Source: Acidobacteriota bacterium (lineage in GTDB: Bacteria > Acidobacteriota > Terriglobia > Bryobacterales > Bryobacteraceae). From it: DNA of 42,580 nucleotides. Both the position numbers and the translations under genes were made by a program. The first letter of the stretch is position 1. Every line of letters starts with the position of its first letter. Positions 24,470-33,013 of the stretch are shown here, piece after piece. The stretch is taken from contig JANXRE010000079.1 in NCBI GenBank assembly GCA_025353165.1, forward strand, positions 1 through 42,580. The letters are read 5' to 3'. Below the pieces are notes generated by a model, which was given only the letters and a program-made list of their open reading frames with translations, was not told the origin of the DNA and did no database searches.

Positions 24470-24994
24470 ATGTCCACGACATCCATGCGCCGCCGCGCCG
24501 CTGAGCGCGGATTCACGCTCATCGAACTCATGATCGTGATCGCCATCATTCTCATCATTGCCGCGATCGCCGTCCCCAAACTCAGCAACCAGCGCATGAA
24601 CGCGCAGGAAATGGCTGCCATTCAACAGATCAAGACTGTCCATCAGGCCCAGATCCAGTATTATGGCCAGTTCGGCCGCTACGCGATCACCCTCGCCGAA
24701 CTTGGGCCCCCAGCCAGCGGCTCGGCCGGACCCCAGGCTTCCGATCTGATCCCGAAAAGCCTTGCGGATGGCAGGGGCACCGGCTACCTCTTCACGGTGA
24801 TCGGAACCCCGAGCGGCTACACCGTGAACGCCAACCCCGAGCAGTTCGGCTCCAGCGGCCGGCGCACCTTCTACTCGGATCAATCCGGGGTCACGCGCCA
24901 CAACTGGGGCCAGGAGCCCGCCACCGCCAACAGCCCCGAGCTAGCCGGAGGCTCCGCAAGCCCCGCCGCCCCCGCTGCCCCCGCCGCGAAGTAG
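24470..24994 (+). CDS. Type IV pilin-like / GspG-type prepilin protein
   Basis: The 174-residue protein has a short basic leader ending in the prepilin peptidase site RGFTLIELMIV, where cleavage before F would leave the usual Glu at +5. A hydrophobic helix follows (IVIAIILIIAAIAVPKL), continuing into NQRMNAQEMAAIQQIKTVHQ, the alpha-1 domain. The globular part holds GRYAITLAELGPP and GYLFTVIGTPSGYTVNANP, and the protein ends in a low-complexity Ala/Pro tail. It would be processed and assembled into a type IV pilus or a type II secretion pseudopilus; no assembly genes are adjacent. The ATG at 24470 is supported by AGGAG a few bases upstream. Confidence 0.85.
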   Translation: MSTTSMRRRAAERGFTLIELMIVIAIILIIAAIAVPKLSNQRMNAQEMAAIQQIKTVHQAQIQYYGQFGRYAITLAELGPPASGSAGPQASDLIPKSLADGRGTGYLFTVIGTPSGYTVNANPEQFGSSGRRTFYSDQSGVTRHNWGQEPATANSPELAGGSASPAAPAAPAAK

Positions 24995-24998
24995 CGCC

Positions 24999-26069
24999 TT
25001 ACCCCAACTTCGCCGGCACATCCACCATCGGCCCGAGCCATTGCAGCTCCCGCTCGATGTCGCCATGCAGTTGATACTTCCTCGTCACCGAGGCAAGCTT
25101 CTCGCCCACGATATCGATCTTATTCAGATCGTATTGGCCCAGCCCCATCTGCCAGCAGTACAACAGATACCCGGGCCAGCCGGGGTTCACCCCCATCGCC
25201 TCGACCCCGACCCGGTCCGCCGCGAGGTAGTCCCGCGACGCGATCGCAATCCGCGACGGCACCGGCGTCCCGGATGCCGGGCCGTTGCCCTGCATCCCCT
25301 CGAACCCGTCGATCACGGTAGCACCCCAGAAAGGCTTCATCTTCTGGGCGGTCAGCATCATGTCGTAATGCGTTTGCCGCACGCCGCCGTGATACGCGCG
25401 CTTGTCGTTCCAGTGCTTGGTCTCTTTCGGAGCTTGGTGCAGCGGCGCGCCGAGCGTCATGTTTTTCACCGACAGCGTGGCGACCACCACGTTGTGCGTC
25501 TTCAGCGCGGCCGAGCAGAGAACGAAAGCGTCGGGATCCAGCAGCCGCGCCGCCAACCGGACCGGCTGTAAATGCAGGTCGGCATCCAGCACCGGCAGCA
25601 CTTCGTACTTCGCCTCCTCGTTGAGGTCCACCAGCCGGATGTCCAGCGACTTGTACTCGCCGGGCAGCCGCGTGTATCGGAAGTTCTCGAAGCCGTCCAT
25701 GGTATTGCCGGCCGAAGATTCGGCGATGATCACCTGGCCTTTAAACCGGCGCTCCAGGTAGTCGAGCTCGCCGCGCATCGCGTCGGCATGCGTCGTCGCG
25801 AGCTGGTTCACGGTAGAAACGTTGTTCGGCTTGATGACCACGTATTTCTTGGTCTTCAAAACCGGAGCGATCTCCTGGTCGATCGCCATCAGGGCTTCGA
25901 AGACATTCTTACGGCGGTCTTCGCCCTTCATTAAGCCGACCAGCGATCGGGAGTTGACCGGAAGGATGGGAGCGGGCATCGGCGCCGGCGCTTGAGCGAC
26001 CGCACGGCGCGCGGCAAAGGACAGTGCGAATCCGGCAGCGCCGGCGGTAAAGAGGTCGCGGCGAGTCAT
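24999..26069 (-). CDS. DUF362-domain protein with Tat-like signal
   Basis: The 356-residue protein starts MTRRDLFTAGAAGFALSFAA, a twin-arginine-type signal. The DUF362 domain shows VVIKPNNVST, VIIAESSAGNTMDGFENF, CSAALKTHNVVVATLSVKNM and WGATVIDGFEGMQGNGPAS. DUF362 proteins are often linked with Fe-S proteins, and several act on or near metal centres; the reaction is not known. No cysteine-rich ferredoxin segment is seen in this one. It is divergent from an Fe-S aldo-keto reductase gene with only 31 bases between start codons. No ribosome binding site is evident, so the mRNA may be nearly leaderless. Confidence 0.82.
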   Translation of the reverse strand: MTRRDLFTAGAAGFALSFAARRAVAQAPAPMPAPILPVNSRSLVGLMKGEDRRKNVFEALMAIDQEIAPVLKTKKYVVIKPNNVSTVNQLATTHADAMRGELDYLERRFKGQVIIAESSAGNTMDGFENFRYTRLPGEYKSLDIRLVDLNEEAKYEVLPVLDADLHLQPVRLAARLLDPDAFVLCSAALKTHNVVVATLSVKNMTLGAPLHQAPKETKHWNDKRAYHGGVRQTHYDMMLTAQKMKPFWGATVIDGFEGMQGNGPASGTPVPSRIAIASRDYLAADRVGVEAMGVNPGWPGYLLYCWQMGLGQYDLNKIDIVGEKLASVTRKYQLHGDIERELQWLGPMVDVPAKLG

Positions 26070-26100
26070 ACTTATAGTATATTCAGATCGGATACACCTT

Positions 26101-27237
26101 ATGCCGAATTCTTCCTCACGTAGATCCTTCCTGGCCGCGGCCGGCATCGCCGGTCCGGCATTCCTGAAGCCGGCGGAACCGCTGCCGTTCCGCGCCGAAC
26201 CGAAACTCGATTACCGCGTCCTCGGCAAGACCGGGCTCAAGGTCACCACCATGGGTTTCGGCTGCATGATCACCTCCGACGGCGCCGTCATCGAACGAGC
26301 CGCCGATATTGGCGTCAACTACTTCGATACCGCCCGCGGCTACCAGAACGGAAACTGCGAGCGCATGGTCGGCGCGGCCCTGAAAACGCGCCGTAAGAAC
26401 CTGATCGTCTCCACCAAGTCCGGCGCTCCGTCCCGGGACGGACTGCTCAAGGACCTCGACACCAGCCTCAAGGAACTCGGCATGGATTACGTCGACATCT
26501 GGTATCTGCACGGCAAGAGCAAGCCGGACCAGATCACCGAAGAGCTCATGCAGGCGCAGAACGAAGCCAAGAAGGCCGGCAAGATCCGCTTCGCCGGAGT
26601 CAGCCTGCACAGCGGCCATCAGGGGGTGATCCCGCATGTCGCCAAGCTGAACCACTTCGACGTCGTTCTCACCACCTACAACTTCGCGACGGAGCCCTAC
26701 ATGGAGGGGCTCGTCAAGACGCTGAAGGATGCCAACATCGGCGTCGTCGCGATGAAAGTCATGGCCAGCGGACAGCGTTCGAAGGACGAGAAGACCCGCG
26801 GCATTCTGAAGCGTGAAGGCGCTTCGCTCGCGGCCCTGAAGTGGGTGCTCCGCAACAAGAACGTCTCCACCACCATCCCGAGCATCACCGACAACGACCA
26901 GCTCGAGAAAAACCTGAAGGCCATGGCGGCGCCCTTCTCGTTCGGCGACGACAAGGCGCTGCAAGCGCGCCTCCAAGAGATTCGTCCGTACTACTGCAAC
27001 ATGTGCGGTAGCTGCGACGGCACCTGCGCCAAGGGACTGCCCGTGGCCGACGTCCTCCGCTTCGTCATGTACGCCGAGAACTACGGCGAGTTCGCGCTGG
27101 GCCGCGAGAATTTCCGGCTCCTGCCCGCCGAACACGCGGCGGTGCGCTGCGGCGACTGCCCCGAGTGCACCGTGAAATGCCCGCGCGGCGTCCGCGTCTC
27201 CCAGCGCGTATCGCTGGCCCAGGAGTACTTCGCTTGA
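26101..27237 (+). CDS. Aldo-keto reductase with C-terminal Fe-S cluster motifs, Tat-exported
   Basis: The 378-residue protein begins with a Tat-like signal (SSRRSFLAAAG). An aldo-keto reductase TIM barrel follows, starting at YRVLGKTGLKVTTMGFG. Catalytic residues are conserved: Asp76 and Tyr81 in FDTARGY, Lys106 in STKSG and His137 in WYLHG. After the barrel come two cysteine clusters, CNMCGSCDGTC (about 299-309) and CGDCPECTVKCPRG (about 345-358), consistent with 4Fe-4S binding. Such fusion proteins are predicted oxidoreductases coupled to an electron carrier; the substrate is unknown. The next gene starts within its stop codon region (a TTG overlapping TGA). Confidence 0.85.
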   Translation: MPNSSSRRSFLAAAGIAGPAFLKPAEPLPFRAEPKLDYRVLGKTGLKVTTMGFGCMITSDGAVIERAADIGVNYFDTARGYQNGNCERMVGAALKTRRKNLIVSTKSGAPSRDGLLKDLDTSLKELGMDYVDIWYLHGKSKPDQITEELMQAQNEAKKAGKIRFAGVSLHSGHQGVIPHVAKLNHFDVVLTTYNFATEPYMEGLVKTLKDANIGVVAMKVMASGQRSKDEKTRGILKREGASLAALKWVLRNKNVSTTIPSITDNDQLEKNLKAMAAPFSFGDDKALQARLQEIRPYYCNMCGSCDGTCAKGLPVADVLRFVMYAENYGEFALGRENFRLLPAEHAAVRCGDCPECTVKCPRGVRVSQRVSLAQEYFA

Positions 27238-27986
27238 ATCTCGCGTTGGCGCTCGCGTGTACGCTCTTCCCCGGATGGCAGCAGGAAGGCCCCGCGCGAA
27301 ACTACCAAGGCGAGAGCCTCTTCGAGTACATGGACGGCAACTCGGAGGGCTACTATGCGTACGGCTTCGTGAAGATGAACGGAGTCACCTGCGTGCGCGG
27401 CGAAGACAAGATCCTCGTGGATGTTTCCGAGATGGCCGATCCCGAAATGGCCTACGGGATGTTCACGGCGAACCGCGACGTGACCGCCCCCACCGCGGCG
27501 ATCGGGAGCGGGGGGCAGATCGTGCCGCGCAAGCTCATCTTCGCTAAAGGCAAGTATTACGCGGAGATCGCCGCCGAGCCGGACAAGGACCACACTGCGA
27601 CGCTCGACGGGCTCGCGCGGGCGCTCGCCGCTTCCATTCCCGGCGAGGCCTACAAGCCAGCCGCGATCGAGTGGTTCCCGCCGGCGGATTCGGTGCGGCT
27701 CGTACCGCAGAGCGTGCTCGGCATCGGGTTGCTGAAGCGCGGCTACGTCGCGCTGTACGGACCGTCAAAGGCGTTCGTAGTCACCGAAGCCTCGCACGCC
27801 ATTTTCGCGAAACTGCAAGCTCGCTTCCCGGAGGCCCAGCCCGCGGCCCTCGGAGAGGAAAGCTTTGAGGTGAACGACAAATACCTCGGCCACCTCATCG
27901 CCTTCCGCAAAGGAAGCCGCATCGCCGGAGTCGCCGGCGAACCCAATGCGACACTCGCAAAGGAGGTGCTGAAGCGTCTTCCGTAA
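27234..27986 (+). CDS. DUF6599-like secreted protein
   Basis: The 250-residue protein has a short hydrophobic N-terminus (LNLALALACTLFPG). A conserved region follows with YQGESLFEYMDGNSEGYYAY, MADPEMAYGMFTANRD, PRKLIFAKGKYYAEIAAEP, SVRLVPQSVLGIGLLKRGYV and a second similar half (FVVTEASH, LGHLIAFRKGS). These resemble DUF6599, known mainly from acidobacteria and other soil bacteria, with no assigned function. The TTG at 27234 overlaps the upstream TGA and has AGGAG about 8 bases before it, which supports this start and coupling to the aldo-keto reductase. A lipoprotein cysteine at ALAC is possible but weak. It may belong to the same oxidoreductase system. Confidence 0.68.
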   Translation: MNLALALACTLFPGWQQEGPARNYQGESLFEYMDGNSEGYYAYGFVKMNGVTCVRGEDKILVDVSEMADPEMAYGMFTANRDVTAPTAAIGSGGQIVPRKLIFAKGKYYAEIAAEPDKDHTATLDGLARALAASIPGEAYKPAAIEWFPPADSVRLVPQSVLGIGLLKRGYVALYGPSKAFVVTEASHAIFAKLQARFPEAQPAALGEESFEVNDKYLGHLIAFRKGSRIAGVAGEPNATLAKEVLKRLP

Positions 27987-29786
27987 CTATCGCTGGTTCG
28001 CCTTCAGGACTCTCTTCCGTAGCCGGATCGAGTGCGGCGTCACTTCGACGAATTCATCGTCGCGGATGAATTCGATCGCCTGCTCGAGATTCAGAAGCCG
28101 CGGCGGCACCAGCCGGATCGCCTCGTCGGCGGAGGAGGCGCGCATGTTCGTGAGCTTCTTCTCCTTGACGATGTTGACGTTCAAGTCCGCATCGCGCGAG
28201 TTCTCGCCGACGATCATTCCCTCGTAGGTCTCGGTGCCCGGCGTTACGAAGATCTCGCCGCGCTCCTGCAAGTTAAAGATCGCGTAACCCGTGGACCGGC
28301 CGGCGCGGTCGGCAACCAGCGATCCGGTGGGCCGTGACGGAATGTCGCCCTGCCACTCGATGTAGCCGTGGAACAGCGAGTTCATGATGGCCGTCCCCTT
28401 GGTGTCGGTCAGCATCTCACTGCGCAGTCCGATCAGGCCCCGCGAAGGAACGTGGAACTCCAGCCGCGCGCGGCCCGAGCCGTGATTCACCATCTTGAGC
28501 ATCTTGCCCTTGCGGCGGCCGAGTTTCTCGATCACGGTGCCGATGTAGGTGTCCTGTACATCGATCACCAGCAACTCCTGAGGTTCGTGCAGCTTCCCTT
28601 TTATCTCGCGGGTGAGGATCTCGGGCTTGCCGACCATCAACTCGAAGCCCTCGCGCCGCATCATCTCGATCAGGATCGCGAGCTGCAATTCTCCGCGGCC
28701 CATCACCTTGAAAACGTCGGGCCCGCCCGCCTCCTCCACCTGGAGGGAGACGTTCGTCAGCAGTTCCTTGTCGAGCCGTTCGCGCAGGTTGCGCGATGTC
28801 ACGAACGTTCCCTCGCGTCCGCAGAAGGGCGAGGTATTGATGGTGAACGTCATCGCGATGGTTGGCTCGTCGATGGGAATATGGGGCAGCGGCCGGGGAT
28901 CTTCCGCGTTGGTGATCGTTTCGCCGATGGTGATGCCTTCGACGCCCGCGACCGCCAGGACATCCCCGGGCCGGGCAATGGTTTCATCCACCCGCTTCAG
29001 GCCTTCGAACGAGTACAGCTTCGTGATCTTCGTCTTGTGGAAGGTTCCGTCGAGCTTGGCAATCGCGACCTCGTCGCCCAGCCGCAGCGTGCCTTCGAAC
29101 ACGCGTCCGATGGCGAGCCGGCCGAGGTAGTCGCTGTAGTCCAGGTTCGCGACCAGCGCCTGCAGAATGCCGTCGGGATCGCCGGAGGGCGGCGGGATCC
29201 GCTCCAGGATCAGCTCAAAGAGCGCCCGCAGGTCGGTAGCGTCGTCATCCAGACTCTTCTTCGCGACGCCGGTTCTCGCATTCGTGTACAGCACCGGGAA
29301 ATCAAGCTGATCTTCGGTGGCATCCAGGTCGATGAACAGATCGTAGATCTCGTTCAGCACTTCCTGCACGCGGGCGTCGGGCCGGTCGATCTTGTTGATG
29401 ATGACGATCGGCGGCAGCTTCGCTTCCAGCGCTTTGCTCAACACGTAACGGGTCTGCGGCAGCGGACCTTCGCTCGCGTCCACGAGGAGCATCACGCCGT
29501 CCACGATCTTCAGGGCGCGCTCTACTTCGCCGCCGAAGTCGCTGTGGCCGGGAGTATCGACGATGTTGATCTTCGTGCCGTGATAGCGGACGCCGGTGTT
29601 CTTGGCGAGAATCGTGATACCGCGCTCACGCTCCAGGTCGTTGGAGTCCATGACCCGGTCCGCGACTTCCTCGTTTGCGCGGAAAATGCCGCTTTGTCTG
29701 AGCATCGCGTCCACGAGGGTCGTCTTGCCGTGATCTACGTGCGCAATAATAGCGATATTGCGGGTGGTGGGATTGCCTGAATGCAT
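27987..29786 (-). CDS. typA: Ribosome-associated GTPase TypA/BipA
   Basis: The 599-residue translational GTPase binds the ribosome and helps 50S assembly and stress adaptation. Motifs are the P-loop AHVDHGKTT (15-23), switch I ERERGITI (53-60), [14 protein letters not shown] (77-90) and NKIDRPDA (131-138). EF-G-like domains II, III and V and the TypA-specific C-terminal domain follow ([40 protein letters not shown]). Length is in the normal range (about 600-615). Its stop codon abuts the stop of the convergent DUF6599-like gene without a gap. The sequence is intact. Confidence 0.95.
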   Translation of the reverse strand: MHSGNPTTRNIAIIAHVDHGKTTLVDAMLRQSGIFRANEEVADRVMDSNDLERERGITILAKNTGVRYHGTKINIVDTPGHSDFGGEVERALKIVDGVMLLVDASEGPLPQTRYVLSKALEAKLPPIVIINKIDRPDARVQEVLNEIYDLFIDLDATEDQLDFPVLYTNARTGVAKKSLDDDATDLRALFELILERIPPPSGDPDGILQALVANLDYSDYLGRLAIGRVFEGTLRLGDEVAIAKLDGTFHKTKITKLYSFEGLKRVDETIARPGDVLAVAGVEGITIGETITNAEDPRPLPHIPIDEPTIAMTFTINTSPFCGREGTFVTSRNLRERLDKELLTNVSLQVEEAGGPDVFKVMGRGELQLAILIEMMRREGFELMVGKPEILTREIKGKLHEPQELLVIDVQDTYIGTVIEKLGRRKGKMLKMVNHGSGRARLEFHVPSRGLIGLRSEMLTDTKGTAIMNSLFHGYIEWQGDIPSRPTGSLVADRAGRSTGYAIFNLQERGEIFVTPGTETYEGMIVGENSRDADLNVNIVKEKKLTNMRASSADEAIRLVPPRLLNLEQAIEFIRDDEFVEVTPHSIRLRKRVLKANQR

Positions 29787-29810
29787 GCGTACCCTTCCAT
29801 CGTCGCATGC

Positions 29811-30404
29811 TTAGTTGGGCGTCAGCCGTCCCATGATGTCGCTTACATAGCGGCGCGTCTCTTTGATCGGTGGTACGCCGCCGGCTTTGTCGACGCGAGC
29901 GGGGCCGGCATTGTAGGCTCCCAACGCGGACGCGATGTCGCCGTCATAGCGCTCCAGCAAGTACTTGAGGAAGCGGCTGCCCGCGGTGAGGCTCTCCCGC
30001 GGATCGAACGGGTTCCGCACCTCAAACTCCTTCGCTGTCTCGGGCATCAACTGCATCAGCCCGGCAGCGCCCTTCGCCGAAACGGCGCAAGGCCGGAAAT
30101 CCGATTCCCGCCGCGCCACCTCCCGGACCAGGTCGGGATCCACGCCCTGCTCCGCGGCCGTTTCCTCGATGAGGCTGTTTACCAGAGGCTCCGGCAGCGG
30201 CTCACAATTCGCGGTAGTGTGCGCTTCCGGAGACGGCTGCACCCAATCGACCGTGAAGAACTGCCCTGCCTTCCCGTGCATCTGGCCCCGGAGGGATTCC
30301 CGCTGCCGCTCGAGCGAGGGTTCCATGGCGGCGCGTATCGCGTCGGGAGTCTGCTGAGCCGCGACAGCGATTGTACCGGCAAGTAAAACCAGAAGAGGCC
30401 TCAC
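29811..30404 (-). CDS. Soluble lytic transglycosylase (SLT domain), exported
   Basis: The 197-residue protein has a signal peptide (GTG start, MRPLLVLLAGTIAVAAQQ). A lytic transglycosylase domain follows from about residue 95, with the catalytic glutamate in VREVARRESDFRP. Also present are the GAAGLMQLMPETA motif, the hydrophobic LTAGSRFLKYLLERYDGDIA segment and the ALGAYNAGPARV motif. It cleaves peptidoglycan to 1,6-anhydro products in the periplasm. The GTG at 30404 is chosen because the signal peptide starts there; an upstream ORF extension is antisense-like. It lies just upstream of typA on the same strand and may share a transcript with it. Confidence 0.82.
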   Translation of the reverse strand: MRPLLVLLAGTIAVAAQQTPDAIRAAMEPSLERQRESLRGQMHGKAGQFFTVDWVQPSPEAHTTANCEPLPEPLVNSLIEETAAEQGVDPDLVREVARRESDFRPCAVSAKGAAGLMQLMPETAKEFEVRNPFDPRESLTAGSRFLKYLLERYDGDIASALGAYNAGPARVDKAGGVPPIKETRRYVSDIMGRLTPN

Positions 30405-30435
30405 ACCCGTATATCGGGTGAAGGCCCCAATAACT

Positions 30436-30675
30436 TTAGGAGCGGGAGATCTTGCGCGCGCGCAGAAACGAGTAGATGCCGTAACAGCCCATAAGCACAA
30501 CAAAAGCAAGGGTTACTCCCATGCGCGGGAAATCCGTCGCGCGCCAGAAGCGGACTACGGACGGCACGGCCAATAGGGCCAGGCAGATAAACAGGAAGCC
30601 GATGACCTGATTCCAAAGCGAGTGCAGGGGACGGATGACCTTCGGCACAACATGATAGAGAAACTTCTTGATCAT
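30436..30675 (-). CDS. Small membrane protein with two predicted helices
   Basis: The 79-residue protein has two hydrophobic segments (VIGFLFICLALLAVPSVV, about 24-41, and MGVTLAFVVLMGCYGIYSFL, about 52-71). Basic residues flank both (MIKKFLYH at the start, RARKISRS at the end), so both termini are predicted cytoplasmic. No family is recognised. It precedes the lytic transglycosylase gene on the same strand by about 30 bases, so it could be co-transcribed. Confidence 0.6.
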   Translation of the reverse strand: MIKKFLYHVVPKVIRPLHSLWNQVIGFLFICLALLAVPSVVRFWRATDFPRMGVTLAFVVLMGCYGIYSFLRARKISRS

Positions 30676-30730
30676 GCAACTTCATGGTAGCAAGGACTAC
30701 AATCGGCGCCGTGTTCCGCCGATAGTACTA

Positions 30731-30748
30731 TTGGCACGGTTCGTGCTT
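30731..30748 (+). promoter_or_regulatory. Sigma-54 (-24/-12) promoter before the 102-residue protein gene
   Basis: TTGGCACGGTTCGTGCTT matches TGGCACG-N4-TTGCT with one difference in the -12 box (GTGCTT). The essential GG (30733-30734) and GC (30745-30746) are spaced by exactly 12 bases. Predicted transcription begins near 30757, about 84 bases before the GTG at 30841. Confidence 0.7.
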
Positions 30749-30840
30749 AGTATATTCGTGCTTGTTGTTGGGTGAAGCGCCCGACCGGTGGCGCCATCCA
30801 ATAGATGCGGGTGATATTCTGAAACTGGCCGGAAGGAAAG

Positions 30841-31149
30841 GTGCCAACCTTGGACGATCGACTCAAGGAACTCATGCAGGAGCTGGGCAACGCCATCAAC
30901 GAATCGTTGTCGGAGTCCGACCGTATTGCGGCCGCAATTGGTGAGATCAAGCGCTCCGGCTACGACGTCTTCCTCGTGCTGGAAGCCACCATCGGATTCA
31001 ACAAGCGGGACGAATCGGCGGACGACGAATCCGAAGAGGGCGAGACCGAGAAGACACATTTCGAGTCCGCCGGAAAAATCAAGCTGACGTCACAGGACCA
31101 GAAGTTCCTGAGGGCTCTGAAAATCGCGATCGACGAAGAGTCCCGCTAA
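30841..31149 (+). CDS. Small acidic hypothetical protein under a predicted sigma-54 promoter
   Basis: The 102-residue protein starts at GTG 30841 with GGAAGGAAAG immediately upstream as ribosome binding site. It has an amphipathic helical N-terminus (LDDRLKELMQELGNAINESL then SESDRIAAAIGEIKRSGYDV). A strand-like VFLVLEATIGF follows, then a strongly acidic linker (DESADDESEEGETEK) and a C-terminal helix (TSQDQKFLRALKIAIDEE). No domain is recognised and no signal peptide is present, so it is probably cytoplasmic. The clear -24/-12 promoter upstream suggests sigma-54-dependent, conditional expression. It is convergent with a glycosyltransferase gene, overlapping it by 4 bases. Confidence 0.75.
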   Translation: MPTLDDRLKELMQELGNAINESLSESDRIAAAIGEIKRSGYDVFLVLEATIGFNKRDESADDESEEGETEKTHFESAGKIKLTSQDQKFLRALKIAIDEESR

Positions 31150-32129
31150 CCGGCCAACTCCCGGTACACTTCCCAGGTTGAATCGACCGACCGCTCCCAA
31201 CTGAACTCCGCCGCTCTTGCCAGCCCTCTGTTCCGCAGTTCCCGCCGAAGCGCGAAGCTGTTGATCAACCCCAGCAGGCCATGTGCTATCTCATCGGAAT
31301 CCAGCGGGTCGACGAGCAAGGCCGCGTTCCCGGCAATCTCGGGGAGCGCGGACCGATTCGAAGTGAGAACCGGAACCCCTCGGGCCATCGCATCCAAAAC
31401 CGGCATGCCGAATCCCTCGTCGAGCGAAGGGAACGCGACCACCCGCGCGCGGCGGTAGAGCGACTCCAGGTCCGTGTCCGTTGTATAGCCCAGCAAATCG
31501 ATGGCGGCGCGCCGCGGGCTGCGCTCGATGCCGGCCAGTATTTCGGTGGCTCCGTAGCCGTCCGTCGCTCCGGCCAGTGCCAAACGCCATCCCTCGGGCA
31601 AGCCCTCGAAGGCTTCGACCAACCGGCCGATATTCTTCCGTTTCTGAATTGCGCCCACGTGCAGGATCAGGTTCTCGCGTTCCGAGTCGTCGGGCGGCGC
31701 GGAGGACGGCAGCCGGACTCCGTGACGCACCACGCGTATGCGCCCGCGATGCAGGCCCAGCAGATCCGAGAGCTGCCCGGCCGTGAATTCGGAGACCGCG
31801 ATCATGAGGTCCGCCCGCGCGGCGGCGTCCCGCGCCTGCTCGGTGAAGCGGGCGCGGAACTCGGGAGTCGAGTACTCGCCGCTGATGACGAACAGATCGT
31901 GAAAGGTCGCCACGGTCGGAGCGAATCGGAAGTCCACGCGCTGATTCAAAGCGTGGAAGATCCCACAGCGCCACGGCGCGATGCCGCCGGTTCGCAGAAT
32001 CGCGCGGCGAGCGTTACCGGGCAGCACCTCGGGAAGCGATGGCCACAGCCGATGGGCGCGATAGCAGAAGAGAAACTGCTGCTCCGGGTGACGGAGCGAC
32101 AAGCCGCGCAGCATCTCGCGCGAATACAC
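31146..32129 (-). CDS. Glycosyltransferase family 4 protein
   Basis: The GT-B fold sugar transferase has an N-terminal half with VATFHDLFVISGEYSTPEF and LMIAVSEFTAGQLSDLLGL. The nucleotide-sugar half carries LILHVGAIQKRKNIGRLVEA, LEGYRRARV-type helices, the donor-site motif FPSLDEGFGMPVLDAMARGV (acidic pair E and D) and GNAALLVDPLD. It probably adds a hexose to a lipid-linked or exopolysaccharide intermediate at the cytoplasmic membrane. The conserved family N-terminus (IGIDATYGVGRNLSGVGVYS) extends upstream in frame to about 32174. No ATG, GTG or TTG is found before the stop codon beyond it; the first canonical start is GTG at 32129. Translation may start at a rare codon (an ATA overlaps the upstream stop). 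Confidence 0.82.
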   Translation of the reverse strand: MYSREMLRGLSLRHPEQQFLFCYRAHRLWPSLPEVLPGNARRAILRTGGIAPWRCGIFHALNQRVDFRFAPTVATFHDLFVISGEYSTPEFRARFTEQARDAAARADLMIAVSEFTAGQLSDLLGLHRGRIRVVRHGVRLPSSAPPDDSERENLILHVGAIQKRKNIGRLVEAFEGLPEGWRLALAGATDGYGATEILAGIERSPRRAAIDLLGYTTDTDLESLYRRARVVAFPSLDEGFGMPVLDAMARGVPVLTSNRSALPEIAGNAALLVDPLDSDEIAHGLLGLINSFALRRELRNRGLARAAEFSWERSVDSTWEVYRELAG

Positions 32130-32176
32130 TCCGACACCGGACAGGTTACGCCCGACGCCGTAGGTGGCGTCGATCC

Positions 32177-33013
32177 CTATAGTGAGTGGCCTATGTATGC
32201 GAGCCTATTCTCGCACAGGCGTTTTTCGGCGACGGCCAAGGCGGATTCGAGCGAGCCGCCGGAGCTCAACGGAGCGGAGCCGAAGCGCAGACCGAATTCG
32301 GCGGATTCGCACGCCGCCAGCCCCTCAATCGACGAGCGGATCGGTTCCGGATCGTTCAGCGGGGCGAGGATGGAGAACCGCGCGGGTCCTAGGCGCGCGA
32401 CCAAGGCATCGTCTGGCGCCGCTTCCCGGACGATCCCGGTTCCTTGCACGAACATCAGATCGCGAGCGTCGGGTGCGGCGTCTCCGAAGTCCAGCTCACA
32501 AAGGACAATGACCGCACTTTCGCGCGAGCGATGATTCGCGGCGATGGCGAAGCCGCGCTCGTTCAAGAGACCAGTCGACGCATCGAACATGGACGCGTTT
32601 TGCGCCGCCCACAGGACGCGATGGCGCTCGATAGCGTTCTCGATCGCGCGCGCCAGCGGCATGTAATCGAATTCGCCGCGCACCAGGTAGTCTTGCGCGC
32701 CCTGGCGCAAGAGCGTCCGGGCAAATTCCCGATCCCCCGCGTCGACGACGGCGATCACGGGAACCTGAGGCGCGGAGTTTCGGATGGAGAGAAATACTTC
32801 GAGCGCTTCCCGCCCGCCGTCATGGACGCCAAGCAGGACAACATCGACGGGCTCACTTCCGAGCACCGCGATCGCGTCGCCGACGTCTTCCAAATGCAAA
32901 CCATCCAGACACAGCGACGTTTCGCGCGTCTCCTGCGCCTCGGCCAAAGCCTCGTCCAGGAATCGGGCATCATCCAGTTCCCTCTCAATCGTCAACACTC
33001 TTGCTCTGCCCAT
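32177..33013 (-). CDS. Degenerate receiver plus degenerate GGDEF-like protein
   Basis: The product has 278 residues. Positions 5-125 fold like a response-regulator receiver (acidic pair at 14-15, DYLVRGEFDYMPLARAIENA at the end). The phospho-acceptor Asp is replaced by Gly62 (VDVVLLGVHDGG), the switch Thr/Ser by Val90 and the conserved Lys by Arg112. The second half (DASTGLLNERGF at about 142-153) resembles a diguanylate cyclase fold, but the GGDEF site reads GPARF (207-211). Neither phosphorylation nor c-di-GMP synthesis is expected, so it is likely a protein-protein or ligand-sensing module. Its ATG overlaps the stop of the sigma-54 activator gene (TGATG), so the two are translationally coupled and probably act together. 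Confidence 0.78.
   Translation of the reverse strand: MGRARVLTIERELDDARFLDEALAEAQETRETSLCLDGLHLEDVGDAIAVLGSEPVDVVLLGVHDGGREALEVFLSIRNSAPQVPVIAVVDAGDREFARTLLRQGAQDYLVRGEFDYMPLARAIENAIERHRVLWAAQNASMFDASTGLLNERGFAIAANHRSRESAVIVLCELDFGDAAPDARDLMFVQGTGIVREAAPDDALVARLGPARFSILAPLNDPEPIRSSIEGLAACESAEFGLRFGSAPLSSGGSLESALAVAEKRLCENRLAYIGHSL

Noticed and set aside
24364-24470. A c-di-GMP (GEMM) riboswitch before the pilin-like gene
   Set aside because: The conserved GEMM core elements were not found by eye, so only a generic structured leader is reported.
28368-29780. Long open frame antisense to typA (470 codons)
   Set aside because: A GC-rich codon-position shadow of the real TypA gene. No domain, signal or ribosome binding site.
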